In this document: positions 10,960-22,764 of the stretch, piece by piece
Layout of the letters: each line of letters starts with the position of its first letter
Numbering within the stretch: position 1 is the stretch's first letter
Notes under the pieces: generated by a model
What the model was told of the DNA's origin: nothing
The model's database searches: none
Seen by the model: the letters and a program-made list of their open reading frames with translations, nothing else
DNA from: Bryoerythrophyllum caledonicum
Lineage: Eukaryota; Streptophyta; Bryopsida; Pottiales; Pottiaceae
Length of the DNA: 64,000 bases
Direction of reading: 5' to 3'
Assembly (NCBI GenBank): GCA_963971425.1
Contig: OZ020514.1
Coordinates: 40,399,158 to 40,463,157 of the forward strand
Made by a program: the position numbers and the translations under genes

Positions 10960-12350
10960 TTATCTAATAAGCCTTGGTAAGAAGCCTATGTCAACAAAGT
11001 CTTCTAACGAGAGCTATGACAATATATTTCTGATAGACAAATAATATCACTATAGTTCCAATGAAGAGCCTTTGTTGTCAAAGCCATCTATTCAAGGTCT
11101 TGACATCAAGATTCTACCTCACTAATAATCTGTGTATAGGACCTCATAAGAAGGTTTCTTTGACCAAGCCTTCTTACGAAGACCTTAATTTTGCAAGACA
11201 AATAATGCGAGTAGAACATTATCTCAAAAAGCTTTGTCGACAAAGCCTTCTTTTCGGGTCGTATAATGAGAAATTATGCAAGAAAATGAACCACTTTAAA
11301 TTGAGAAAAACAACCAACACTTGTTTTTAAATGAACTATAGAAAAGTCGTAATGTGGTCAAATTTTTGGCTTCATTATAAAGTTTCTCAAAAAAGATTGT
11401 AAAATGGAAATATGGAGTAAATCACATGTAATTTACACCCAAAGTAGAATAAATGATAGCCATGCATATGGTCGTACACCCACATTATCCCGCAGTTTAG
11501 AGTTTAAGGATTGTGGCAGAATCTCATCTTAAATTTGAAGGACTTGAGCTTACTTCTTGGTTGATTGCCAACGACGTTATGTAAGTTAAATCTATTGTCC
11601 GCCATATTGAGAATATAAGCTCCATTTCTATGTTTTGGAATGCCTTGCACTCATTCCTAAGAGGTTCTTTTAACAAAGGATCATATAAGAAGGTTTAAGT
11701 ATGATATTTTATATAGGATCTTTTGAGCAAGGCTTGTTTGGGTTTCATTGGGGGTCATGTGGATCATGTGCGCCAAGTCTCAAAATACCGCGTTACTCAA
11801 TGCATGCATTGATTTGGGTACTTACACTATAATATATGCGAAGCTAAGTATTCTAATGAGACTGAACAATTTTTGACAACAAAGCCTTGTAACAAGATTA
11901 CAAATATACAATGAAACTAAATTAGCGAGTATTGCTCCGAGCCTCCAATGTCTGGTTAGTTTCCTCCGGTGTTGCCTTGATCAGGAATATGTTGGGATAC
12001 ATGTCAAAAATGCTCACGCTTTAACCATGCTTTTGGTCGCCATTTAGACTATTCCAATGTTGCCGTGATTATAAGATCCTTTATGATGGAACAAGCATCA
12101 AACACGATGCGTTCATAGAAGATCATCGTTGACTTTCAGGCCCCATATCAAAGCTCACCCAATCAACTTTCATCGGAGTCAACCAAGATAAGAAGATCAT
12201 AAGATCTAACGATCAAAAGATTTTGGTTGGTACATGGTTTAATAACGAAGGCTCTTGAGTCATTCTTGTCACTATGTCTAAACAGGACAACGATCTGATG
12301 TGCTCTTCATAGAAGGTTTGTCAACAAACCTTCTTATGTCAAATCCATAG
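10960..12350. repeat. Dispersed palindromic motif AGAAGG...CCTTCT
   Basis: A short palindrome recurs irregularly: AGAAGGTTTGTCAACAAACC followed by TTCT at 12,313-12,336; TAAGAAGGTTT...AAGCCTTCTTA near 11,145-11,175; and related halves near 10,972, 11,238, 11,678 and 11,888. Each can fold into a 10-11 bp stem with a short loop. The units are not regularly spaced, so this is not a CRISPR-type array. A half-site also occurs near 8,759. No coding sequence is recognised across this interval. Confidence 0.45.
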
Positions 12351-13120
12351 GTTTTTAATAGCCATGCTTACAATCAAACGGTTCACAGAAGATCAAGATC
12401 ATTTGGTGATGTAAGCTAGAAATATTAGGGTTTTCTACTCTCACCTATAAACTAGATATGCTTACACTCGAACCTTGGCAGAAGATTGACGTTGCATCCT
12501 ACTTTGACAAGGGTTTTAACTTTTAACTTCTACGAGAATGCTCTCACTTGAATGTTTCAATGCAGATCACTATTGCCCGATGATGCACCCTCAAGCACAT
12601 AGCTATCAAATGATGATGCACCGACAACTTACTAAGACTCTCAACTCACATTTTGCAACAAATATGCTTATATTCAAACCTTTAACACCTTGTTTGCTAG
12701 CTATTGGTCCCTTGAACCTCAACATCCAAATCTAGATTTGAATACCGCCACCATAGTTTCAACTTAGGTTCAAAGGCACGCGCTCACAAATAATTCATTA
12801 TCTCTTGGTCCAATCAGATCTGCTAACTTGATCCGGTCCTATAGAATTTGCTAACTTGATCCTTTCTCAAAAGATATATTCTAAAATAACAAAGGTTCCA
12901 CCTACAACTTCTGACATGTATGCTCATGCTCAAACCTTGTTTAGAATATCATGACTGACCATCAAAGCGTGTGTTGTAAAGAGAACACCTCTACCGTCTA
13001 CTTAAACCAGTATAACACGAGTTATTCTACTTGTGAGCAACTCTCCACCTTCCTAGTCCCGCCTTCAAATTAGATTATGGTCTTGAAACTTTTCAACATC
13101 CAAATTTGAATGTAATTCCT
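12351..13120. other. No recognisable gene
   Basis: The longest plus frame here (12,538-12,735) shows no motif, no splice context and no relation to any other block of the window. I see nothing else that can be supported. Confidence 0.5.
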
Positions 13121-13123
13121 TGT

Positions 13124-13400
13124 CTATTTATTTCTAATTAGACCCAAGAACTCTACACGCATCAACTGATCAATAGCCTTAAACAAATCAGAAGTATCTC
13201 CGTGATTTTGGTTACCAATCCTAAGTGGCATGACTCCCTCACCCACTCTACTTGTATAAAAACCAATCAGAGAGAAAAATTTACGTCCAAGTTGGAAATT
13301 GCTCATGCCTCCGGTGAAGTTGATTGCGCCATCTTTGGTTCTGGAGTATATTTCAATTAGGCTGGTGGGGAGTAGATTCCACCACATTGTGAGTATTTAC
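13124..13400 (-). pseudogene. Methylase-like relic fragment, related to the relic at 1-1.1 kb
   Basis: One minus frame of about 87 codons contains IEIYSRTKDGAINFTGGMSN followed by FQLGRKFFSLIGFY. The strand-glycine-loop-LGR pattern resembles motif I of amino-DNA methylases (a hydrophobic strand, then FTGG, then LGR) and the exon ends near 7.1 and 59.2 kb. The tail (TSDLFKAIDQLMRVEF) resembles the second exon at the window start. It lies 2.7 kb upstream of the larger minus-strand relic and could be a separate copy or a displaced exon. I cannot tell which, and the function is inferred. Confidence 0.4.
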
Positions 13401-16320
13401 GTCCCTCCCATCTCTGACCTTGCCGTGGCATATACATGAGGTATTAGAATCAATTGTTATTAGAAGAACTTACTAGGTCAGCCATGGAAGGTGGCGCAAG
13501 GGCAACAAGGTCGCGCAAGCTATGGAAAAGATACTAAAGTGTTGTCTTTGCTACTCAATGAAGATATTATTCTATAAGTATGTAATCTAACAAGAGAATA
13601 CACTATGATTAGTCTTACACTTGTACCTCAATTATTTTCTAATATGTGGAGAAGTGCACCCGTAGATCCATGCTTTGTTAAATCATAGAACAACACCTTT
13701 GTAGTATCATATGTGTCAACTTCAGTAATATTTGCCTTTATCCTACCCATTCTACCCATTTGTAAATGCTTAGGAGTTGAAGATCTTAAACCACGCCTTT
13801 CTCACTTTTGCTTCCTCTCAATTGCTAAAGTAAAAGAATACTTTGTAGCTTTCTTAGTCATTTGGAAAAGGCCTCTTCTAATGACCTAAGGGTGTAAACA
13901 AAGTTGAAGTCTTCTTAGTTTTATCTTAGGTTACATGTTTAAGAGATGCTACTTAATAGAATACATTGGACTCCAAATGAGAGTACCAAAACTCTATATT
14001 TTGATGATCACAGTTGCTACATCAATTAGGATACATGCCAGCAGAATCATGATAGCTTACTTCAAGACATGTTATTAATTCATTTATATTATGTACCTTT
14101 ATTAGCCATATGATAAACCTATAAGGTGCGATTAACTCTAATATTGACTATTATTTAGTATACATCTCAAAAATTATTGTTCCACTCTAATTTCCAAATC
14201 CCATCCACCTAAGTTAATATATATTAGCCTTTTGCATTAATATGCATAGTTGTAAAGGCCGACACACTTTGTCTTATGGCAAAAACACCTCATATGTGTT
14301 TTTTACTCTATTTCTAAATTTAATGGTTTTCAATTCTAATTAATAAGGCAAATTAATTTTGCAAGCTTCCTTGCTAAGATTTTGAATATCTTTGAATTCC
14401 GTATTTTGCTGACACTAATACGGCGTAATAATTCTTTCCTTAGATACAAAAAGAATTTTTCATTTATTCACATGATTTTCTACCAAAATTCGTCAAAACA
14501 AAATATAATGCGGCGCTCTTTTGTATGTAACTCTTAAGATAACTCAATTTAGTTCTCCTATCTAATTCTTCAACTTATAGAGTTTCCTATAATGGCATAT
14601 GTTGAATTGGGTACGCTTGGTATAGTTGCAATCCACGGCGATGGTCCAAAATTTCGATCACGTTCCGTGTATCTAAAGATGTTCATTGCGCTGTGAGTGG
14701 TATTAGACTTTTGTCTTGTTTCTAAATATTGGAGGGTTCAATATATATTGATGAAGAAGTGCGAGGTTTAGAGTTCACAATACTTACACACACCATTGGT
14801 CAGGATGCGATTGCTTCTGACGAAGAAAAATCTTGGCTACTCAAGTGTGGTACTTATACAATATATGGTGTTCAAGATAGTCTTCACAATTCATGTACTC
14901 AGATATCAGAGGCTAGTGTATCTACTACTAGCAATCAGCTAGAAACCATTCTTATATCCCAATATCTTAATGTCCCAATATCAAAATTGAACTATGTTGT
15001 GAGACAATTCACATTCTGAGTAATGACTCTGACACGGATATTCTAGTTCCAATTCAACTAGATAAACCAGTCTCTTGTCATCTTCTATCAGTCTTGACTC
15101 TGCAATAAGTCAATCCACTCAAGTCAACCTATGTCTTGGTATAAAACCTCCACTTGCACCATCTATATCATCTTTATCTTCTATCGAGGATTGCATTAGG
15201 AAATTGGGTGCAAGAAAAGGATAGAAGTCTTCTAAGTCGAGAGTTTTGTTAAGAGATGATTTTCCAATGGTCCCAATTTGTACTGTTGACTGATTGCCTT
15301 TAAGCTTTCATGAGAATGAAATTTATATGCTACCTCTATCCACAATGTTGTCTTTGCAGTTTCAAGCTAAGCTACTATAGGGCATGGACAAACATTATGA
15401 TGGTCATGCCTAGACTTGTACGATTACAATCCACTTTATAAATCACATGGGACTTTTTTTTAGATGTCATCTGCCAAAGACATTTTCCTTGCATCAATGA
15501 CAAGTGTTACTACCTCGATAAAATTCATAGATCAAATCTAACTAATGAGATGGAGTGGAATGTGGCATCATACTCATTAGAGAAGTTTTGAGGTCATGAA
15601 AAGCCCCTCCATGCAAATTTGGGGCATGGTACTTTTCGTGGATTTTGTGCTTGGACAGGGTGATTTGAGCTTTGGCAACCTTAGAGGGCATCACCATTGT
15701 CCAAGCAAAAAACACACCATGTGTGTATAAGGCCTTGATTTATCACCAAACAATATTGATGTGGAAAAAAACATGCATTTGTCGCTTCTTCAAGTTTAAA
15801 AACTAAGTACATCATCATGCTATGGTCTCATTGTACAATACCCTCCAACATGTCTTGCAACCATTTTGTGAACTCTTGAAATTCTCTCATTCATTTTCAA
15901 TATGGGAGGATTTTATCAAATTTATCCTATTAAATCTTTTGTGTTACGGACCCTTCACGTGTTCATAAAATGTCAATGTCAAAAAATGAAATCTCTATTT
16001 TTGGTGAATTATTTTATCTTATTCACTTAATTTCAAAAAAAATTAACTGAGAAATATATATGATGATTTTTTAAAATTTGATTGCACCAATTTATAGGAT
16101 ATATCATTGTTCACATTCTTGGTATTACAAAGATGCACACTATGTAGGTAAAATTCTCCTCTATGTGGCTCTAGAGTATTTTCATAATTTCCATTCATTC
16201 ATATTCTAGGCTAAGGAAATCAAATTCATATATTAAATCAAAATTTGATCAAATAAAGTCAAATAAGGTATCATTACAAAGCTATAGTAGTATAGAAGCC
16301 TAATATGATATGAAGTTTAC
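13401..16320. other. Long AT-rich interval without recognised genes
   Basis: A plus frame at 14,729-15,019 (96 codons) has no motif I know and no splice context, so it is not called as a gene. Around 15,560-15,730 is a short GC-richer patch (TTTGGGGCATGGTACTTTTC) with no coding sense that I can see. Otherwise the stretch is AT-rich spacer. Confidence 0.5.
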
Positions 16321-16328
16321 AATATGTC

Positions 16329-17333
16329 TTACTCACTTACAGCTTTCATCTGGGTTGGCATTGTTGAAATCAACTTCTTGATGCTTTCTTGAGGTATATC
16401 CTCCCAAGCCAGATTGACTGATGTCCACATTTCGTCTTTGTTTCGTGGTCTATTTCTCTGTTGCACTTGATCTTTAACTTGCTTCCAGACATTCTCTATA
16501 GGATTAAGGTCGGGAGAATTTGGTGGCCATTCAAGCTTTTTCAATCCAAGTTGCTCTCTCCAATCTTTTTGTATATTACTATCATGTATTGGAGCACCAT
16601 CCTCCATTAAAATGTGGTGCTCATAGTGGTCATGGTGCCAATAATAATGCTCTAATGTTCCTTGAGATACTATCTCTACAAAGTCTTTGACAGTGCATCT
16701 ATTAGGAGGAATTAACACCAAATAAGACTTAGAAGAGCTAGTGATAGCACCCCATACCATAATTGAAGTCCTTCCGGATTTGAATGTAGGTGCTAAGCAA
16801 TTGTAGTTGTAGCGTTCATGTGCTTTTCGCTAGACACGAATTTGGCGTGATGGTTTTCCAACTTCAAAGGATGACTCATCGGTCCAAATCACATTACTCC
16901 AATCGTCAATCGTCCAATGCAAGTGCTCCTTTGCAAAAGCCAACCTCTTTGCCTTGTGTATGTCACTCAAGAATGGTTTCTTCACTGCAATGCAACTTTT
17001 AACACCAAGCTCATGAAGCTCTTTACGTAAAGTTGACATGCCCACGGAAGATGTCACATTGCTGCACAATTCTGCAAAAGGAGCACGACGACTACTACTA
17101 AGATCTCTATGGAGCTTTCTCCTATCTCCATCACTCATGTTTCGCGGCCTACCGGACCTACTTGCTGGCAATACAGAGCCACTAATTCTAAATCGCTTGA
17201 GAATCCTTGAAATAGTCGATTTTGGCCTTCCTACAATGTTTCCAATTTCACTCACTGACATGTGAGTTTTCTGCATATCAACTATCATGTGTCGTATATC
17301 ATTTGATACATAACTCCCTGTCATGGTGCACAA
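16329..17333 (-). mobile_element. Tc1/mariner transposase, DD34E type, one nonsense codon
   Basis: A single minus frame of 334 codons reads from an ATG at 17,333 to a stop at 16,329, broken only by one TAG at codon 168 (after RQIRV, where this family often has tryptophan). The N-terminal third has helix-turn-helix features (VSEIGNIVGRPKSTISRIL) and a GRPR linker (SRSGRPRNMS). The catalytic triad is visible: D152 in IWTDESS, D245 in LMEDGAP, E280 in WPPNSPDLNPIENVW, with 34 residues between the last two. These are Tc1-family hallmarks; plant mariner transposases usually have DD39D instead. The protein would cut and paste its element at TA sites. No terminal inverted repeats were identified next to it. 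Confidence 0.9.
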
Positions 17334-17906
17334 TCCTCAAACAACACTTACATCCACAAAAAGTTTGATAAAAAAGGTCCTAACAACAACACAGAAACGA
17401 TATGTTTGACAAACACGACTTGTTGCACACAATTTTTCTAAGAAATGTGTACCATCAAGATGACTTGCAAACATGTATGTGTATCTCTGGACCTTCCCAA
17501 GCTCAAACATACTCAAAATCTGATATCCCAGAGAAGAAGTGATCACATTAGGAAGGGTACCCTTTTCCAAGATTTTTAAGCATAATGGCAATTTTGGTAG
17601 ACACATGGCAATGGATGCCTCTTTATATTTAGAAAATGCATGGTGTATGAAGGTAACTAGAACACCTTCCATGATGCAAAAAATCTCATGGAGATGTGAT
17701 GATTATCATGCCAACACCATCATTCTAAATCAGGCCATGGGATATGTTTTAAGTGAAAAAACAGAGTGTGTTGCAACACTTGTTACATGGTACTGTACAT
17801 AGTCAACACATGTCTTATTAATGAGTCGACGTCTTGTTCTAATGAGAAACAATATAGTATTCAACATACCAAGTATATAAATTGATAAAATATGCGGACA
17901 AGGTGC

Positions 17907-18546
17907 TACACCAATAATGTTCATTAGTGTTATGGCACCAATAGTGTAACTACCCCTATGACCTGACCTTCACTAAATGTCAATTTGTTTACATTTAGTG
18001 TTCAATGTCAAAAAAATCTGCCTAACAAAATTGCTCATAACTTTTGCATCACAACGAATTTGAAGATGTACCATATACCGATGGAATCTCCTTGAAAAAA
18101 CACATAAGCTGGTCACCTCACTCGATAGAATTGGTGCTAAACTGATAAAGATATGCCTCCTCAAACTTTCAACCAAAACTCAAGAAATCTGCCCAAAAAT
18201 ATTCGCTATAACTTTTTATTTAAGACGAATTTGAAGATGGGTAAGGTGCCATTGGAAGCGTCTTTTCAAATCAGTTCAGATAGGCACAAAAAAATCTCAA
18301 ATTGGACAAAAATTGCCCCCGAAATCATCATTTGGCATGTGGCAAGATTTGGGTGACTTGCAATGAATTGTTACATAACCAACACTAAATGTCAATATGT
18401 TAAAAATGTAACAAGGGCAAAAGTTAGAGAAATTGGCAATTAGTGTTTAAATTGACATATAATGTAGTTACATTTGTAGGGTAATTGACATTTAGCGTTT
18501 ATGTTCGTAAATAGTGTTGCGAACACTAATGAACATTATTGGTATA
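17907..18546. mobile_element. MITE with about 25-bp terminal inverted repeats, TA-flanked
   Basis: The left end reads TACACCAATAATGTTCATTA and continues GTGTT; the right end, reverse-complemented, reads TATACCAATAATGTTCATTA and continues GTGTT. TA lies at both boundaries, as in Tc1/mariner-type insertions. Subterminal sequence is also repeated in inverted orientation (ACTAAATGTCAATT near 17,972 and its complement near 18,484). Inside, two imperfect copies of a segment with ACGAATTTGAAGATG lie about 175 bp apart (18,054 and 18,221). No transposase is encoded. The neighbouring Tc1 gene could be a helper, but no shared ends were seen. Confidence 0.75.
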
Positions 18547-19700
18547 GCGTAGAAAGTAATTAGTATTATTAAATGCCAAGATGGCGTTAGTGTACTAGGT
18601 ATGTATCAGTATAGTATGCCAACAAGGCGCGGAAGGAGCAAAATAAAGTAGTGGGAAGGCTTGTGAAATGTGGCATGTGGCATGTATTTGGAGGAGCCAA
18701 GTCTTCTTTAACTATCAGTTTGCTCCGTGAATCTAGTTGCAACACAGCCTCTTTGCTTGAAGCAAGTCTTATTTTCATGTCGTCTATAGTTTAGTAGTTT
18801 ACTTGTCTTCCTTCATTATCACCTTCACTTTTGATACACATGACATTTGTTGTTCTTAGACAAGTTTTTAATGAGGATACATTGACGTATTGTTACCTTG
18901 AATTTTGTTGTACTTCACAATCTCTCTGCATGAATCCGAGTTCTTGTATATTAATTGTTGTATAAAGCCAGTTATATTGTTTTGCTTGGTGATTTGTATC
19001 TTGCACTGTAAAATTAGTAACTTTTAGGATTTCTCTTCAAATCACTAGAAAAAGTGAAAAAGAATTTGTGTTTTTCCGCAATATTATGTATCCTAGATTC
19101 ACTATCCAATGAAACATTTTTTTGAGCTTTACCAATGTACTTTTTGTAACGTCCCTTCAACATGGCGCTGAAGAACGTTACAAATACCAATACTTACAAT
19201 CCGCAGTGGAAGATCCTATCAATGGCTGTTCTAATTCTTGACTTGGCAAAATACTCACCAACTTGTATGGTTTGTTAATTCAATATGGGTTGAACAACTT
19301 GCATTGATTTAATGATGATAAATGGATACATAGAGAATAAATTTTTGAGGATAAAACTACACAAGCATGCTAATGGTACCATCTAACAGTTCCATGTCAA
19401 CGGACATGGCTCTATGGTGATTTGTCCGAATAGATGGTATGGCACTAATAGTGTTGTCAGACCTGCGTATTCAACTGTATTCCCGGCATGCTTCAACAGC
19501 TACCCACCAAAGGCCTTCTTCTAATACCAAAAAGTTCTCTATTGTTATGTTTAATCCAGATTCTAAACCTTCAAAAGGCTCTACGGTTGTCTGAAAGTCT
19601 ATCAAACTCCTATGTCTTGTTTGAAGGTTAGATGTGCCAAGATCTACAATATCTTAAGTCCCCCTCCAATGTCTCGTGTTTATATCTATATTGGTACTCA
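18547..19700. other. Spacer without recognised gene
   Basis: No coding block, RNA gene or ordered repeat was recognised. A small echo of the MITE end occurs near 19,438 (TATGGCACTAATAGTGTT). Confidence 0.5.
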
Positions 19701-19704
19701 CTCA

Positions 19705-21690
19705 AATACTGTCAAGACTGGTGATGACTCATTGGTTGAGGAGCAATTGACGACCCTCCCTAGCGATTAAGTTGAGAGAACTCCCTTCGCTACAAATTCA
19801 GCTATAGTCTTGGAGGTCGGCAAAAAATTTGTAGTAAGACTTTTACTAAATCCTGAAGGGGCATCTGAATAGATCCCATCTAAGGAGTAGTTAGTGCTCG
19901 TGCTTGAGAGATGCAAGAACTTAATATCTCCAAATTTGCAAAACAAGGTCGTATCCTTCCATTATCTTAGAGACTATGGAGTCATGGACAGTATTACAAA
20001 GTTCAGAGGATCCAGCAAATAAACATATTAGCTAAATAATATGTTTTTTGGGCAAGGTTTTCAATCAATCAAGGTATTTATTTTAAAAAAGTCAGAAGTT
20101 GGACCAGGCCTTGTTCTCTTGGACCATTAGCTTGTATTTGGCAATTTTGTTGCCACAAATGGGGTGAATTAATGTAGGTGATAAGTAACATCTTTCATTA
20201 ACATTTCAATTTCACCCTACTTACAACTCAAAAATGTTATCTCACTTATAGTCTTCCATCATAGACATGCCTCCATCTAGGAGAATCTACGAAAGAGAAA
20301 TGCCCTCATGCAACCTTTACAAGATGGAGTACAACCAATAGCTCTAACAATCCCAAAAGAGGGAAAATGATATGTATGTGGCGACACTCAACAACTACGC
20401 TAAAGCATTCGCACTAGGCCTTGTATACTACTAGTTATTTTAGAATAAAAGAGCAACCATGAGACCGGGTAAAAAAGATCTTTGTCAACGCATTGCCCAA
20501 ATCAATGCCAAGAGCACAAGAGACCCCAAGAAGTTGCATGCTACTTTAGAAATATTTTATGGTACTTCACAACTTTCCACAAAAGAGTTACATTTTGAGG
20601 GTGAGGAGGTATTCATTGAGGCAAACATCTCTATTGGATCAAAGTATGACTCTCATTGGACAAGATTAACATGTCTCGCCACGTGAAGAATATACGATGT
20701 ACTAAAACCAAACTTTGATTTTGAATTTGCGGTGAAGATTTCATCATCTAAAGAGACAACAACCATATCAACTCCGCATGATACAAAGGTGGTCCTTGAG
20801 ACGACTTATAATGAGACGGACAAGCACAAAGCACAGCTTTCAAAGACATCACCAAATGCTTAGTGTTGCATAAGAAGCTATTACTAAGTAAAAATGCGTA
20901 GCCAAGATTGTTTAGTTCAACAAATCTATAGCCGCTCCTACATATACAGACATGATGACAAATGATGACAAATGCAATTTTTTGTGCAACGACGATATTG
21001 AACATTGTATAAAGGGCATAAGGCACAAGTAGGTTGTTACAAAATTGCCCGTACTTGCAATTTGCCTTATCAAGCTTTGCACCAACTTTACTCAGCAAGA
21101 AGTTTTTGTTTTGGAGCATGCACAATTTTGATTAGAAAGATGCCCTACGTTGGCTCTACAGAAGTTGTTCGGTAAGTTTGGAAAACTTATTAGTTTTGAT
21201 GACTATTAAGCACCAGATTGGCCTAGCAAGTAAAGAAAGTGCAGATTTCGTAAGAACATTTGGTGCAATCCTAGGTCTCCAACAACAAAACACTCCAACA
21301 GCTATGGGACTGCTCTTTCTATCACCGGTAGAGTTCTAAAGTCAATATGCTTGCCTCTCTAGGATAGGGATCAATTATAAACTTTGAATCCTGCCATGGA
21401 TCCAATGCAAATAAATATTTGATCACGGTTGGACAATCTGCAAACTATGGCTGTCCATCTTTCAAGGATATGGAAACAAAATACCTTGGTAAGTGTTGTA
21501 AGATGATAAATTGCAAACATCTGTGTAATATATTTACTCAGCTTTGTGTTTTGTTCCTGAAGTAGATCAGTTAATCCATGCACCTAGTTTCAGCTCTAGC
21601 AAAATCAAGCGCATGTTGGAAATCCTTCTATCCAAGTGCCAAACCATTAGGACGGCTTAACAGTTGATTATATTGTATTGAATTTTTTAT
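19705..21690 (+). pseudogene. Intron-containing gene relic of unknown function
   Basis: Plus-strand blocks with protein-like composition follow one another: LVEEQLTTLPSD and VGKKFVVRLLLNPEGASE (about 19,725-19,875), NKVVSFHYLRDYGVMDS (about 19,940), a 75-codon block at 20,459-20,686 (MRPGKKDLCQRIAQINAKST), and a long stretch at about 20,940-21,488 with isolated stops (KLFGKFGKLISFDDY, ITGRVLKSICLPL, LDNLQTMAVHLSRIWKQN). The last ends at a good donor (CTTGGTAAGTGTT at 21,489), with an acceptor-like GAAGTAG near 21,565 and further coding-like sequence (NQAHVGNPSIQV). The stops look like single-base decay of an older frame. I recognise no family. The minus frames over the same DNA are judged shadows. 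Confidence 0.35.
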
Positions 21691-21699
21691 ATTTAAGTG

Positions 21700-22760
21700 A
21701 AATAGTGCTGAGAATAAAAGGGCCACCACTTTATTTTTTGCTACATGCCTCTTCTCTAGTTTCTTCTTACTGTATTTGATATTTTTTTAGTAGTACCATC
21801 AATTCCATCTTATACTACGTATAAATTTCTCGAAGCAATTATTGTAATTACTAGGTTTTCCTTGTGCACTTTAAGTTTCCCACTGTAGGTCTTTCATTAT
21901 TGGTGACTATTTGATCTTTGCATATTTTTAGATTGTGACCATATTGAACATGAGAGTAAGGAGAATAACTCTTTGAAAATTATACTATCTATGCTATAAT
22001 GTTAAAATGTCATATTTAAGTAGATTTAGACTTTTAAAAGTCAAGATTGGTTAAAGTCTAGACTAAGTCAAGTTTCACCCACAAAATATGGCATAGAGGT
22101 GCTTTGGAAGATCCCTCAAAGCAGTCAAAGATGGTGAATAAATATTGATAATACGGAGATCAATGCTAGAAATAATTCATAAATTCAATGAATTTAATGA
22201 TGTAGCATGTGACCTTGTATTAACAGATAGGAGGATCCACCAATGGGACTAAATCTATGTACTAAAAGAAAGAAGTGGACAACTTATAGTATCAGTTACA
22301 AGTGAGCAGTGCACTCGAGATCAAGTTCATGGAAAATCGAATGATTTATAAGGATGGGTGAATCCTCCAATGCAACAATACAATAATATACAAAGTATTT
22401 GATGATGTTGAAGAGCAAAAAGGCTAATAATATAATTGTAGTAAAAGTAAGGAGGAATATTGAATATATAGCATCATACGGTAAGATGCACATATAGTTT
22501 ATAGGCAGTTCTAGTAGAAAAAAAATATTCAAGACGAGTTGATACATTGTAGACAGTTTATTGCAAGGTCAAATTGTATGAATATACTCTTATCAAAGAT
22601 GCCAATTCTTACACAATTGGTCTAGAAGAACAAGGATTGAAAGATCCTTCAATATTGCTGGAAAACCAATACGCAATAATGAAATCGTTGCGTTTGTTGA
22701 AAGCCATAGATAGGGAGCTAAAAGGTAAATGACCGACAAATTTGCCAATCTTGCATATTG
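21700..22760. other. AT-rich spacer
   Basis: No gene or ordered repeat recognised. A minus frame at 22,296-22,547 is hydrophobic because of AT-rich codons and has no other support. Confidence 0.5.
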
Positions 22761-22764
22761 AATT

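Noticed and set aside
10960..12350. CRISPR-like array from recurring palindromes
   Set aside because: Spacing is irregular, repeats are degenerate, and all other evidence points to a eukaryotic nuclear genome.
20748..21125. Minus frame of 125 codons
   Set aside because: Cysteine-rich shadow of a plus-strand relic whose codon pattern and splice donor are more convincing.
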